A DNA stretch of 64,000 nucleotides from Debaryomyces hansenii CBS767. Lineage: Eukaryota > Ascomycota > Pichiomycetes > Serinales > Debaryomycetaceae. The notes below the pieces were generated by a model. The model did not search any database. It was not told the DNA's origin and was given only the letters and a program-made list of their open reading frames with translations. The position numbers and the translations under genes are program-made. How positions within the stretch are numbered: the first letter of the stretch is position 1; the number at the start of each line of letters is the position of its first letter. The stretch spans positions 992,001 to 1,056,000 of the forward strand of contig NC_006044.2 of NCBI RefSeq assembly GCF_000006445.2. The letters run 5' to 3'. Below are positions 48,219 to 58,279 of this stretch, piece after piece.

Positions 48219-48705
48219 CCTAATGTTTTACTCTATTTGTGCGATACTATGATATCGAAGACTATGGTATAGTTTTGATATTTTTACTTCTTGGCGATAT
48301 TTTTAGTTATTTACGATTTACGATTTACGATTTAGTGTTCTACTTTTTAATTATAACAACGATTGATGTAGGGTCTACGAGTTAATAATTTAGTTGATCT
48401 AAAACAATTTTATTTCCGGACTCCGATACGAGGATTGCTATAGTGCTGCAGCTCCACATCCATTTTGATTTCAAATCTATACACCCATAATACCTAAGGT
48501 TGCGAATTTTAAGTAAGCAGAACCCATAGTCATTAGCAAGCATACTAACTCCACCTTTAGGCATATAAAAGGAAAGCGTATCACCGTGAGAGTATTTTAT
48601 ATTATACTGAACGTATCTTATAGTATAGCATACAATTGTATCGGAAAATACATTTATCTTAAAGTATTATCACTTATATTAAGAGTTTGCAATTATAATA
48701 GGACA
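48219..48705. other. Intergenic region with short tandem repeat
   Basis: Contains ATTTACG-type 7-bp tandem units (three and a part) at about 48309-48334. The frame of the next gene is open upstream of its chosen start through this region to 48586. Nothing else recognised. Confidence 0.5.
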
Positions 48706-49110
48706 ATGTTTAGAAGAATTACATTAAGAGCAAAGCCAGTCCAAGCTGTGTTCCGTCGTAACCTTGTGGATGCCGAAATTAAGATACCCAAACGTGCCAT
48801 TCCTGAAAAACCTGATATTGATGGACCCTCTGCAAGTCTTAGTAATGGGGTGAAGGGCCAAAAAACGTTTCCTTCTGGTTCAGCTAGAAAAAACTTTTTT
48901 AAAGAATTACCAAAAGCTTTGCAAGCACTTATAGCAATAGGTGCAATAATGGTATTTTGGCCTATGGCCACAGTTGGGATAAGTAAATTTAAGAATTCGG
49001 TTCCTACTGATGATACTGCAGCTGTGAAGATAGGTGCTAATGGTGCAACAGCTGTGGATATTCCTCAAACATACGCACATATCGATAAACCAGTGGAGGA
49101 AGACGAGTGA
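48706..49110 (+). CDS. Small mitochondrial-type single-span membrane protein, unknown function
   Basis: 134 codons from the ATG at 48706. An in-frame ATG at 48586 would add 40 hydrophobic residues; the inner Met is preferred because it opens with an Arg-rich, acid-free presequence (MFRRITLRAKPVQAVFRRNL) typical of mitochondrial import. One membrane segment lies at about 72-92 (LQALIAIGAIMVFWPMATVGI). The tail is acidic (VEEDE). I do not recognise the family; location in the mitochondrial inner membrane is inferred from the presequence and single segment. Confidence 0.7.
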   Translation: MFRRITLRAKPVQAVFRRNLVDAEIKIPKRAIPEKPDIDGPSASLSNGVKGQKTFPSGSARKNFFKELPKALQALIAIGAIMVFWPMATVGISKFKNSVPTDDTAAVKIGANGATAVDIPQTYAHIDKPVEEDE

Positions 49111-49256
49111 GCTTAAACAGTTAGCTATGTACACCCAGTTAACTATGTATACTCAATTAAAGATTTGGGATTAATCGCCTAATAATTATATATTAAATTG
49201 TAAGTGTAGTATAAATGCTCGTGTAATGATTGGCCCAAGTGGGATAATTATATTAA

Positions 49257-50813
49257 TCAAATAACTTTAACTTGGGGATCATCATCATCAGAATTTGCCT
49301 GGAGCTCTTCGTCTTTGGATGGTTCACCTTGAAGACCAAATTCTCCGTCCCAACCGTGATCGATCAAATAGTTCTTAAATTTGATATCTTCTTCCAATAA
49401 ATCGTCTTCTTTCAAGTGGGGAATAAAGAAAAATGCTACTAAGACACCACTCAAACCACATATTGCTGCAATTATAAACGTCCATCTTTCCCCCTGAGGA
49501 AGATTGGTTTGAATTGGGGTAAATGTCTTGGTACCTACCACAGCTCCGACTTTGCCAATGGCGGCACTGAAGCCGTAACAAGTAGCCCTTATTGGTGTCG
49601 CAAAAGACTCCAGCGAAACTAATCCCATCATGTCCCCCGGTCCCAAGTTACCTGAACTCATCATAAGACCATAAAATATAACGAACAATGCTGGAATCTT
49701 CTTTAGTTTGTTGTAAGCTATTCCCACGATTAAACCAAATATTATATAGCCACAGAAACCAATAATTAAAGTATACTTCCTACCGATTTTATCACATAAA
49801 TAGGCCCCGACAAAAACACCCGGAATAGCTATGATACCTAATAATAATTGCCATTCGGCAACTGTTTCTAAATCATCGGTGTCCCCCAATATTGTTTGAA
49901 TAATCCCACCAGAAAAAACACCGTTAGGGAAAGTGACAAAATCATACAAGAACCAACAGCCACAGGTACCAAGCAACCTCGGCCAGTAATACTTGAAGGC
50001 TAACCAATATGGAACACGTCTTTTGATAGCACTTTTCTTGTATAATTCAGAAGTGGCCATTTTAACACGGAAATAGAAGACAGATAATGGCCAAAATGCA
50101 CCAATGGCAAACATTGTTCTCCATAATCCGGAATCAACCCCCTTTGTTATTTGGTAAACAATCAAGAATATTATGATTGCAAAAGGTCCACCAAACGATA
50201 ATGGCAAGTTAGTACACAAGGTAAATGCACCTCCTCTTCTCTTCATGGATTCATTTGCAGCCTCATTGGCAGAAACAGACGAAGCTGGATACTCAGCACC
50301 AATGCCAAAACCTGTGACACCTCTTGAAATAATCAACATCCAAAACATCCCATCAGTAGTAACACCATGAGATGCAGCACACATAATAGTCCCTAAAATC
50401 AAAAAACAAGTTGCAACCACAATAGACCATTTACGCCCAATGTAGTCACAAGTAAACCCTATTGCTATCTGCCCAAAAATAGTACCCACCAAACTTGCGT
50501 TCGACACGGCTGTCTTCATGTCTGCATCATACGCTTTTGGGTATAATTCCGGGAAAACAAGGTTTAACATTGTCATAACATTGTTCTGGTAACCATCTGA
50601 TATCAAGGCAAACCCAGCACACAAGACAACCAACACGTCTCTCCATTTAGTACCACCTTCCAATCTTTGTTTTCTTATCTCCGAGTCGTAAACAAAGTGC
50701 TTTCTATTTCCATTATTGCTTTCTATGATATCATCCGAAGACTGGTACGACTGAGACCTGACAATATTGACAGGCTTCTGATCTTTCTGCATGTTTCCTT
50801 CTATCTGGTTCAT
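49257..50813 (-). CDS. GIT1-type glycerophosphodiester transporter (MFS)
   Basis: 518 codons, 12 membrane segments, phosphate:H+ symporter branch of the MFS. Recognisable parts: DGYQNNVMTMLNLVFPELYP in the first segment, GQIAIGFTCDYIGRKWS between 2 and 3, SRGVTGFGIGAEYPASSVSANE in segment 4, and GPGDMMGLVSLESFATPIRATCYG. These match the Git family that imports glycerophosphoinositol or glycerophosphocholine across the plasma membrane when phosphate is short. The N-terminus is Ser/Gln-rich and the C-terminus acidic (DDDDPQVKVI). Which glycerophosphodiester is carried cannot be told. Confidence 0.88.
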   Translation of the reverse strand: MNQIEGNMQKDQKPVNIVRSQSYQSSDDIIESNNGNRKHFVYDSEIRKQRLEGGTKWRDVLVVLCAGFALISDGYQNNVMTMLNLVFPELYPKAYDADMKTAVSNASLVGTIFGQIAIGFTCDYIGRKWSIVVATCFLILGTIMCAASHGVTTDGMFWMLIISRGVTGFGIGAEYPASSVSANEAANESMKRRGGAFTLCTNLPLSFGGPFAIIIFLIVYQITKGVDSGLWRTMFAIGAFWPLSVFYFRVKMATSELYKKSAIKRRVPYWLAFKYYWPRLLGTCGCWFLYDFVTFPNGVFSGGIIQTILGDTDDLETVAEWQLLLGIIAIPGVFVGAYLCDKIGRKYTLIIGFCGYIIFGLIVGIAYNKLKKIPALFVIFYGLMMSSGNLGPGDMMGLVSLESFATPIRATCYGFSAAIGKVGAVVGTKTFTPIQTNLPQGERWTFIIAAICGLSGVLVAFFFIPHLKEDDLLEEDIKFKNYLIDHGWDGEFGLQGEPSKDEELQANSDDDDPQVKVI

Positions 50814-51761
50814 TTTTACTCTAAATAAAAAAACAGTGAAAGTGATCCTCGTTAATTGCCAAATACAATAGAATTTAAGGAAGGTCCTGACGTATATTTA
50901 TACTTTCAGAATAATAGAAAATCCCCCTCTTTATCATAATGGAAGTTAGAGTTTAGGTGCCATTTTATTACTCTCTCAAGGACTTCGGCAATCAATTAAA
51001 CTGCCTTGCATCAACACGTTCAATATCAATGTATATCACACGTTGTTTAGCTACTAGAGTATGACATTATGCTTCGTGTGCTTATCTTTAACACCACGTG
51101 CATATATGTCGCTTTTTTGGCTTTACGTTTGATGTATTTTTCAAATAAAGCTGCATTATACATTTTCTTATGTCAACGCACCTTATACCTGTTCTACAAA
51201 GGCCTCTCCAAGATATTACCATATTGAAAGAGCACATGTAAAGTCAACTTATCACTTGGTCATCTTATTTCTTGTTGTGAGATTGTTTAAAATGCTTCTC
51301 CATATTTTGCGATGTAGTAAAATGACAACCTTTTGCCCGATTAGGAAAGCGTACGAGTGGCATGTTTCTCCCACGTTTAAACCTAATATTGAATGGAGAA
51401 AAGCGGATGGTAAGACGCGCTGGTATAGGACTACCTTAACGGTATCAAGTCTTGAATACATCTACACGTGGCTACAAAGAGTGATGCAATGAACTATTAG
51501 TAGCATATTAAATGGTGCAGATCGGCTACCGTAAGAAGCATCGGGAATCCCGACCAAGCTAGCCGTGTCATTTTCCTCACCCCTTCCCCCACACGACCCT
51601 CCACGACAATTTCTCAAAATTACGTAATATTTGGACATTCTTTATCACAATATTACATAAGCCAACTGAAAAATTCAATTATTACTCACACCTCCACTAT
51701 AAAGCGTACATTTTGCATCTTTATTCTGGGGATAGCTAAGCTTTAATAATCGAAATATAAG
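50814..51761. promoter_or_regulatory. Divergent promoter region between GIT-type and LEU4-type genes
   Basis: 948 bp with two small palindromes near the LEU4-type gene: CGGCTACCG (51523-51531, CGG-N3-CCG) and TCGGGAATCCCGA (51541-51553, CGG-N5-CCG), about 210-240 bp before its start. They resemble zinc-cluster sites but not the everted Leu3 site CCGGNNCCGG. A 66-codon frame (51292-51492) is listed separately. Confidence 0.45.
51292..51492 (+). CDS. Small frame, doubtful gene
   Basis: 66 codons from ATG (MLLHILRCSK), rich in Trp and Arg in its second half (WRKADGKTRWYRTTLTV). No family recognised and no presequence. It sits in the promoter region of the LEU4-type gene, so chance is likely; listed because composition is unlike the AT-rich surroundings. 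Confidence 0.15.
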   Translation: MLLHILRCSKMTTFCPIRKAYEWHVSPTFKPNIEWRKADGKTRWYRTTLTVSSLEYIYTWLQRVMQ

Positions 51762-53486
51762 ATGCCAATGTTAAAAGACCCTTCGGTCAAGTACCAAAGA
51801 TTTCAGCTGATAAAATTACCAAATCGCCAATGGCCAAGCAAGGATTTGGACAAGACTCCTAGATGGTTATCTACAGACCTTAGAGATGGGAATCAATCTT
51901 TACCAGATCCTATGTCTATCGCCGAAAAGAAGGAATATTTCACCAAGTTGATTGATATTGGATTCAAGGAGATTGAAGTTGCATTTCCAGCTGCGTCGCA
52001 GATCGATTTCGACTTTACCAGATATGCTATTGAAACTGCCCCTTCGGATGTTTCGATCCAGGTTTTGTCTCCATGTAGGGAAGATTTGATCAAAAGAACC
52101 GTTGAGTCGTTAAGGGGAGCTAAGAGGGCTACGGTGCATATTTATCTTGCCACTTCAGACTGTTTCCGTAATGTTGTTTTTGGAATGACCAAGGAACAGT
52201 CGGTCGAGTTAGCTGTCAAGTGCACGAAATTGGTGAAATCTTTGACGAAAGACGATCCTACTCAAAAGGACACTATTTGGGACTTTGAATTTTCGCCGGA
52301 AACATTTTCTGATACCAGCTTGGAATTTGCAGTTGAGATCTGTGAAGCAGTGAAGTCAGCATGGGAACCTTCGAAAGAAAAGCCAATCATTTTCAACTTG
52401 CCGGCCACCGTGGAAATGGCCACTCCAAACGTATATGCCGATCAAATTGAATATTTTTCCACTAACATCACTAATCGTGAAACGGTCTGCATTTCATTGC
52501 ATCCTCACAACGATAGGGGTTGTGCTGTTGCCGCTGCAGAATTAGGTCAGATGGCCGGAGCCGACAGAATCGAAGGTTGTTTATTCGGAAACGGTGAAAG
52601 AACCGGTAATGTCGATTTAGTAACCTTAGCCCTTAACTTGTATACCCAGGGTATTGCTCCACACTTGGATTTCTCTGATATTAATTCGGTTATTAATATA
52701 GTTGAAAAATGTAATAAGATCCCAATTCACGCGAGAGCACCTTATGGTGGTTCATTAGTTGTGTGTGCATTTTCTGGATCGCATCAAGATGCTATCAAGA
52801 AAGGTTTCAACTCCCATACTAAGCAAATTAAGGATTCCAAGAGCAAGAATGTTCACTGGAAATTACCATATTTACCATTGGATCCAGAAGATATTGGAAG
52901 AACCTATGAAGCTATTATCAGAGTTAACTCTCAATCTGGTAAGGGTGGTTCATCCTGGATTATTTTGAGAAACCTCGAATTAGATTTACCTAGAGGCTTG
53001 CAGGTTGATTTCTCTAAGGTAGTTCAATCACAGGCTGAGGTCAAGGGCCAAGAATTATCTAACGAGGAATTATGTGAATTATTTAAGGAAGAATACTTTA
53101 TTGATTATGAAAAGGACAAGTCAATCGATCAATATTACAAGTTACTCGATTATTCGATTTCCAATTCGAAAGAAGGTGTTAGAACCATTGATGTCGATTT
53201 AAAAATTAATAACGAAACTACTTCTATAAAGGGTCAAGGTAACGGTCCAATCTCGGCATTTGCCGATGCGATATGCAAAGATTTAAAGATCAATCTAGAT
53301 GTTAAACACTATCATGAACATTCGTTAGGAGATAAGTCCAACGCTAGGGCTGCAACATATATTGAAGTAGTCTTAGATGATAAGTCTACTAGATGGGGTG
53401 TTGGTATCCATGAGGATGTTTCGCAAGCATCTTTCTTATCTTTAATCTCTATATTAAATGGTCTTCGTAGAGCTAAAAAAGATTAA
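51762..53486 (+). CDS. 2-isopropylmalate synthase, LEU4-like, without presequence
   Basis: 574 codons. The enzyme makes 2-isopropylmalate from acetyl-CoA and 2-ketoisovalerate, the first step of leucine synthesis. The HMGL barrel has TDLRDGNQ (38-45), the metal ligands H247 and H249 (HPHNDRG) and GNGERTGNVDLV (277-288). The regulatory domain (about 430-574) carries GQGNGPISAFADA and the HSLG loop of leucine feedback. The protein begins MPMLKDPS, the point where the short cytosolic form of S. cerevisiae Leu4 starts; stop codons precede the ATG in frame, so no mitochondrial presequence exists. LSPCRED replaces the usual sequence near 102-108. It may be a second, cytosolic paralogue. Confidence 0.92.
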   Translation: MPMLKDPSVKYQRFQLIKLPNRQWPSKDLDKTPRWLSTDLRDGNQSLPDPMSIAEKKEYFTKLIDIGFKEIEVAFPAASQIDFDFTRYAIETAPSDVSIQVLSPCREDLIKRTVESLRGAKRATVHIYLATSDCFRNVVFGMTKEQSVELAVKCTKLVKSLTKDDPTQKDTIWDFEFSPETFSDTSLEFAVEICEAVKSAWEPSKEKPIIFNLPATVEMATPNVYADQIEYFSTNITNRETVCISLHPHNDRGCAVAAAELGQMAGADRIEGCLFGNGERTGNVDLVTLALNLYTQGIAPHLDFSDINSVINIVEKCNKIPIHARAPYGGSLVVCAFSGSHQDAIKKGFNSHTKQIKDSKSKNVHWKLPYLPLDPEDIGRTYEAIIRVNSQSGKGGSSWIILRNLELDLPRGLQVDFSKVVQSQAEVKGQELSNEELCELFKEEYFIDYEKDKSIDQYYKLLDYSISNSKEGVRTIDVDLKINNETTSIKGQGNGPISAFADAICKDLKINLDVKHYHEHSLGDKSNARAATYIEVVLDDKSTRWGVGIHEDVSQASFLSLISILNGLRRAKKD

Positions 53487-53650
53487 ATTTGTATGACTTC
53501 GCTGTTCGATGTTAGTTTTGAATCTAATGTATCTACCATACATAGTTAGCAATAAAATTTATTTTGTGTAATTTTGGTATCGAATCCTTCAACAGTAGAT
53601 TTTGAATTAACAAAAAAGGTAAATACCTAAGAATCGTATTATTATTAGAG

Positions 53651-53857
53651 ATGACACAAGACAATGGACTTGATTTAGCTCAGGCGTATAAGCAAATAAA
53701 TGAAGCAGAGGTTCAAGCTGACAGTTTAGAGAAAATGTTGGACCAACTTGATGCCAAGATGGATTCAATATTGAAAGAAGCGGAGGGTATAAATAAAATC
53801 AACGAAACTAACGAGACCTATGAAAATAATGAAATTAACTCGGGAGCGTCAGATTAA
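53651..53857 (+). CDS. Small coiled-coil protein, unknown function
   Basis: 68 codons. Residues 8-45 (LAQAYKQINEAEVQADSLEK and on to about 45) form a heptad pattern typical of a short coiled coil, followed by an Asn/Glu-rich tail. Similar in shape to small subunits of tethering or adaptor complexes, but I do not recognise it. It lies 164 bp after the LEU4-type gene and converges with INP51. Confidence 0.6.
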   Translation: MTQDNGLDLAQAYKQINEAEVQADSLEKMLDQLDAKMDSILKEAEGINKINETNETYENNEINSGASD

Positions 53858-53921
53858 TTCAAGTAGAAACGAAGTGACCAATACAATCTAGACTCTATTA
53901 AGCTGTCTATATACTTATTTA

Positions 53922-56900
53922 TCATTTTAATAAATTTAGCAAAGATTTTTTAGAAATGAACTCAGGCTCATCAGTTTTCATGAATGGATTATGTGGTAAT
54001 TTTGGGTTGATAATGTTGACAGTACCATCATGGAAATTATCACTATTCAATTCTGGAATACTGATCTTTGCTGGCTTCCCGCTTTCAAGCCACCATTTCA
54101 TAACATCGGAACTTGGAGCTGGCAAAACCTTATCATCAAACTCAGCATCAAATAATGTCAAATTATTGCTTGTAATTAACGATTCATTAATATCACCAAT
54201 GCTCTTTCTATAGTTTTCGTACAAATCATGAGACAAGTTCTTTTTGATTGTTTCGTCAATAACATTGACGGACATAGTAAATGTTGCGTGAACAGGTCTG
54301 TGATCAGAAAATATCAAATCTGGGCTTGAATCATAGGACAATTGTTTAATAATCTTGTTCCTTGATAAACTTAATATTCTATCTGTCCAAGCAGGAATTC
54401 TCTGCTTCTCGGATGTATCGTAGTTTTTTGTACCATTATCAAACTTATATGTTGGAGGAAATGTAATTTCCATCTCATCAAAGAAAGGAAAACTTTCCCC
54501 GCTGGCCATCTGCTTGTTTAGTTGATCATATTCAAATAATTTAGAGAATTCTTTCTTTTCAATGAGAGGCCTTACTTGCTCATTTGTTAACCCAACTCGG
54601 TAATTAAAATCACCCAACCAGATTACCGCATCATGGTCTCGAATTCTTCTGTTTTTTGAGAACTTGATACCTTTTGCAATAGATTTATAGTTTTGATGTC
54701 TTTCGTCCGTATTACTTAAACCAGCAGCTAAATGTGACGCAACAAGACAAATTTCTGAATTGGCATAGTTGAAACTCACTGCAACCGCACCTTTGTTTGC
54801 TCCCATTCCCCCGAATCCCGTTTTTTTAAATGATCCTTCAACGTTACTTACGTTCTCAATTTTGTTTTGATTAATGAATAAAAATATTGCTATACTTCCA
54901 ATTTGGCCACACCATAGTGAAACATATTTATTATGATTTGGGTTACATTCTTCCAACGCACTTTTGATTTTTCTTTCCCAAAAATTTCTATTGCTTGAAT
55001 CTGTAGTCACCATTTTTCCAGCCGTTAATTCAGTAACCTCTTGAAATCCAATAAATACTACATCATAGTTGGTAGTAATATTTTCCTTTTTAGGAAAGAG
55101 CCACTCAGATATATCTCCCTCGTAGCAAAGCCCATTTACGTTAAATGTACTTGCATAAATGGAAATATCTTCGTAGGAGCTAAACTCCTTAGCCCTTTTA
55201 TTTAATTCTCTTGTAACATAGTCATGGATTGGATTATGAAGTTTTATATCTACTTGATCTTGTAAATGACCCAATAATTTTAGCATCGCCATTTCACTGG
55301 GCTTTGTACTGACAACACTGCTCAAGTACTTCTTAGAAAGATGAGATTTAACTGAGCTCTTCGTAGATGCTCTACTCGATGCTTGTAATTTTGATGAATT
55401 TGAAATATAGCTCGATGTGATTTTAGATAAATACTCATCATTTTCAGACCATAATTTAGCATGCTTAATAAATATATCAGGATCAACTGCAATTCCCGTA
55501 TCACGGAATGCCAATTCAATAACTTCTTGACTTATAATTTTAGAAATAAAATTAGCCTTTTTAAGACTATCAAATGAATTTATACGGAAGACTCCTAGTT
55601 GTCTACCAGTGAAGTTTTTCTTTGACTTATCATAAAACAAGGCTCCATAATCGATTATAGAATCAACCAAGATATCAGATATATTGCGAGGATTCGATGG
55701 CGTATAACCATATTTCTTTATTGTAGCTATATTTATTGGTAAATCAGTACATGGTAACTTGTAATTCAACGACATTTTTCCGTTTGCACTTGAGGAGTTA
55801 TTCTTAATGTTCCTATTGAAATAATCAATATGCTCCTTATAATTATGATTGAGTTCACCTTTATAGCCGTCCGAAGATAACAAGTTGACGATATGCACCT
55901 CACTAAACTGATTAACAAGTTTGTCGAAGTGCCTAACGAAGGCATGTTGGGATGCTTCAAATGACCTTGGAGTGGAAATCTTCTTATTCTTTTTGGACGA
56001 TAAAAGTGACTTTTTATTCGGATTTTCTAATTCCCAAAACGTCGGCACATTTCCTCTTACTAAAACGTAGGAAAAGCAAATCTTCTTGGTGTATATAATC
56101 ATTTCAGTTTCAACAAAGTTCGAAACATCTCCTTTATCATCAACACCCCAATCACCGAATAAGGGACCATTTTTCATACACGATTGCTTTGAAATGATTG
56201 TCAACAATGCTTCTTCATTTGGTGTTATACATGTATTAACAGTTTGGGCAAACCCTCTTGTTATAGTCGTTAAAAACCCAGTCAAGTCAAATTGTAACCT
56301 ATCAGGAGGCGACAATCTATTACGAAACTCAATAAATTCTGAGATCATGTACGAATTCCACATAAATCTTTTAAAGTAAGGGGAATCTGCCATTAACGTG
56401 AATGTTGGGTCATTTATATCTCGGAAACCTCTTTCTTGAACATTCGAGGTTATATCGAAATCTTTGGAGTAATAAAATGCACCCAGCTCAAGCAATTTTC
56501 TTACTGATGCAGCAGGATATCCCGAAGAAACCTTTTCAGGGTCATATTGGGGTGATTGCAGATGGAGATTTTGAATGTCCTCTTCATTGATCACCGACCT
56601 ATTAATTAAATAGTCATATTCATCATTATTTAAACAGTAAAAATCTACACCCGTGATTCTTTGAATATCTTCTCCTATCATCGGCGATGCAATCTTCGTC
56701 TGACCAGTAATAAATCCTAGGTGGATATTGTTATTGACATTCAAAAGTCCAAGAAACCCAAGAAGCTGTCTGTTCAGCTTAGACTTATTTGGAGTTATAT
56801 CTTTATAATTACCCAACTTCAACATATCTTTTCTAACAAATTCAACAATAACCTTATTAGATGATAATCTTCCTTTAGAATCAACCCCTTTGCCTGATGT

Positions 56901-57053
56901 ACTTCCATGGTGATGATGCAAATGTATATGATGGTGGTGGATGTGGTGATGGTTTGAATTTTTATAGGTAGGGAAAGGATGTCTAATAATCAACGCATAG
57001 TTATTACTAACAATTATAAGAGTCCTTGGTCTCTCATTGAGGTACAATCTCAT
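53922..57053 (-). CDS. INP51: INP51-like phosphatidylinositol 4,5-bisphosphate 5-phosphatase (synaptojanin type)
   Basis: 1043 codons. Sac-like domain about 60-520, 5-phosphatase about 625-930. The 5-phosphatase is intact: FQEVTEL (670-676), GANKGAV (751-757), SHLAAG (773-778), WLGDFNYRV (812-820), PAWTDRIL (887-894) and SDHRPV (916-921). The Sac motif CX5R is replaced by FRINSFDSLKKAN (489-501), without Cys or Arg, so this half should be inactive, as in S. cerevisiae Inp51. HNPF at 1021-1024 fits the NPF motif by which Inp51 binds EH-domain proteins Irs4/Tax4. A His-rich run (35-49, HHHIHHHHIHLHHHH) is inserted near the N-terminus. It lowers plasma-membrane PI(4,5)P2. Confidence 0.9.
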   Translation of the reverse strand: MRLYLNERPRTLIIVSNNYALIIRHPFPTYKNSNHHHIHHHHIHLHHHHGSTSGKGVDSKGRLSSNKVIVEFVRKDMLKLGNYKDITPNKSKLNRQLLGFLGLLNVNNNIHLGFITGQTKIASPMIGEDIQRITGVDFYCLNNDEYDYLINRSVINEEDIQNLHLQSPQYDPEKVSSGYPAASVRKLLELGAFYYSKDFDITSNVQERGFRDINDPTFTLMADSPYFKRFMWNSYMISEFIEFRNRLSPPDRLQFDLTGFLTTITRGFAQTVNTCITPNEEALLTIISKQSCMKNGPLFGDWGVDDKGDVSNFVETEMIIYTKKICFSYVLVRGNVPTFWELENPNKKSLLSSKKNKKISTPRSFEASQHAFVRHFDKLVNQFSEVHIVNLLSSDGYKGELNHNYKEHIDYFNRNIKNNSSSANGKMSLNYKLPCTDLPINIATIKKYGYTPSNPRNISDILVDSIIDYGALFYDKSKKNFTGRQLGVFRINSFDSLKKANFISKIISQEVIELAFRDTGIAVDPDIFIKHAKLWSENDEYLSKITSSYISNSSKLQASSRASTKSSVKSHLSKKYLSSVVSTKPSEMAMLKLLGHLQDQVDIKLHNPIHDYVTRELNKRAKEFSSYEDISIYASTFNVNGLCYEGDISEWLFPKKENITTNYDVVFIGFQEVTELTAGKMVTTDSSNRNFWERKIKSALEECNPNHNKYVSLWCGQIGSIAIFLFINQNKIENVSNVEGSFKKTGFGGMGANKGAVAVSFNYANSEICLVASHLAAGLSNTDERHQNYKSIAKGIKFSKNRRIRDHDAVIWLGDFNYRVGLTNEQVRPLIEKKEFSKLFEYDQLNKQMASGESFPFFDEMEITFPPTYKFDNGTKNYDTSEKQRIPAWTDRILSLSRNKIIKQLSYDSSPDLIFSDHRPVHATFTMSVNVIDETIKKNLSHDLYENYRKSIGDINESLITSNNLTLFDAEFDDKVLPAPSSDVMKWWLESGKPAKISIPELNSDNFHDGTVNIINPKLPHNPFMKTDEPEFISKKSLLNLLK

Positions 57054-57355
57054 CCTTTGAAGTCGATTGAAAGAAGAGTAAGAAATAAGTATATATCGAA
57101 TAGTTCAGTTTAGAAGGCTATACGCCAGGGTTGCGCACTGCGACAAAAATACCATACTAATAATAGACATAATACAAATATCAAAGTCTATCAGGTGTCA
57201 AAGTCCAAAATACGAAGCTACAATCAATAGATTAATAAATGAATTAATCAAAAGTATTCAGGTAAAGAAATTATATATTATTAGACACATACAACGTAAA
57301 CGAAGAGAAATACCAAAATTATCTTTACAAAATTCGACTTTATGCAAAAGGCTTT
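57054..57355 (-). other. INP51 promoter and IRC22 3' flank
   Basis: About 300 bp, AT-rich, no gene or clear site recognised. Confidence 0.45.
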
Positions 57356-58069
57356 CTAGTATGCCTTTTTCGACTTTTTCTGTTTCAAATGAGCTTCTGG
57401 AATCCATTCAGAGTTGTAGGCTTTACCGGTGGCAACAGAAACAGGACTAGGAGATGATGCTTTCTTAGAAGATTTAGCGATTGGTGCAGTTCCCTCGATA
57501 TATCTCTTACCCCAAATATCATAGACGAAGTAAAGAATACCACCAATAGTAGCCAATAAAACGGCTTCCAAGAACAATAATTGAAGGTTGAATAATGAGA
57601 TTGGTAAATCATTGACGGTAGCCAATTGTCCTCTAGCCTGAATGAACTTTAAATCTTCTTCGACAGCAACAAAAATTTGAGGTGTCAACAAGTAATTGTC
57701 AGCAACCAAATTCAAGTCGATCTTCTGGATGAAGCTAGCCTTTTCACCGGCAGCAACCAAAACTGGACCCACAGCAGCAGCTGTTAAGTTTGTTTTAACA
57801 TTTCCATTAGCTGGGTCACGGAAAGAACCACCAACACCTACAACGGAGATATCCTTATCTTCGTTATTAGTGACACTGTATTCCAAAGAGATAGCCTCGC
57901 CGTTGGTTAATTCAGCAACATCGGTGTTTGAAATCTCTGGAAATTCCGAGATAGTATAGTCTACAACAAAGTTAATTGATCCTGTAGCCTTTTCCGGGTC
58001 AATTGGAGCAGCAATAGCAGAAGAAGCAACAGCGACTAATGCAGTAATGATAGAAAACGATAATTTCAT
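57356..58069 (-). CDS. IRC22: IRC22, TRAP-alpha-like ER membrane protein
   Basis: 237 codons. A signal peptide (about 1-20, MKLSFSIITALVAVASSAIA) precedes a lumenal beta-rich domain, one membrane segment (about 165-187, LLFLEAVLLATIGGILYFVY) and a basic cytoplasmic tail ending KKSKKAY. This is the layout of the fungal Irc22 family, distant relatives of the alpha subunit of the translocon-associated complex. The conserved piece EWIPEAHL lies near the C-terminus. Likely ER membrane; exact role is unknown in yeast. Confidence 0.88.
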   Translation of the reverse strand: MKLSFSIITALVAVASSAIAAPIDPEKATGSINFVVDYTISEFPEISNTDVAELTNGEAISLEYSVTNNEDKDISVVGVGGSFRDPANGNVKTNLTAAAVGPVLVAAGEKASFIQKIDLNLVADNYLLTPQIFVAVEEDLKFIQARGQLATVNDLPISLFNLQLLFLEAVLLATIGGILYFVYDIWGKRYIEGTAPIAKSSKKASSPSPVSVATGKAYNSEWIPEAHLKQKKSKKAY

Positions 58070-58279
58070 TTTACAGTGATGTATGATTCTAGAAAGTTGC
58101 CAGATAATCAGTCTTGATTAAACACGGTGGACATAAATAATGGACAGTAATAGTGCTCACATGACTTTCACAATTTTTTTTCAATTATCACCACTTTAGT
58201 AAGAAGTCTACGACAACTGTACAAATAGTATCTGAATATACTATAATATCAACTTGTTAAAGGAAGCTGGTTTCGAGGA

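Noticed and set aside
48309..48334. 7-bp tandem repeat as a functional minisatellite or CRISPR-like unit
   Set aside because: Only three and a part units in AT-rich DNA; ordinary slippage.
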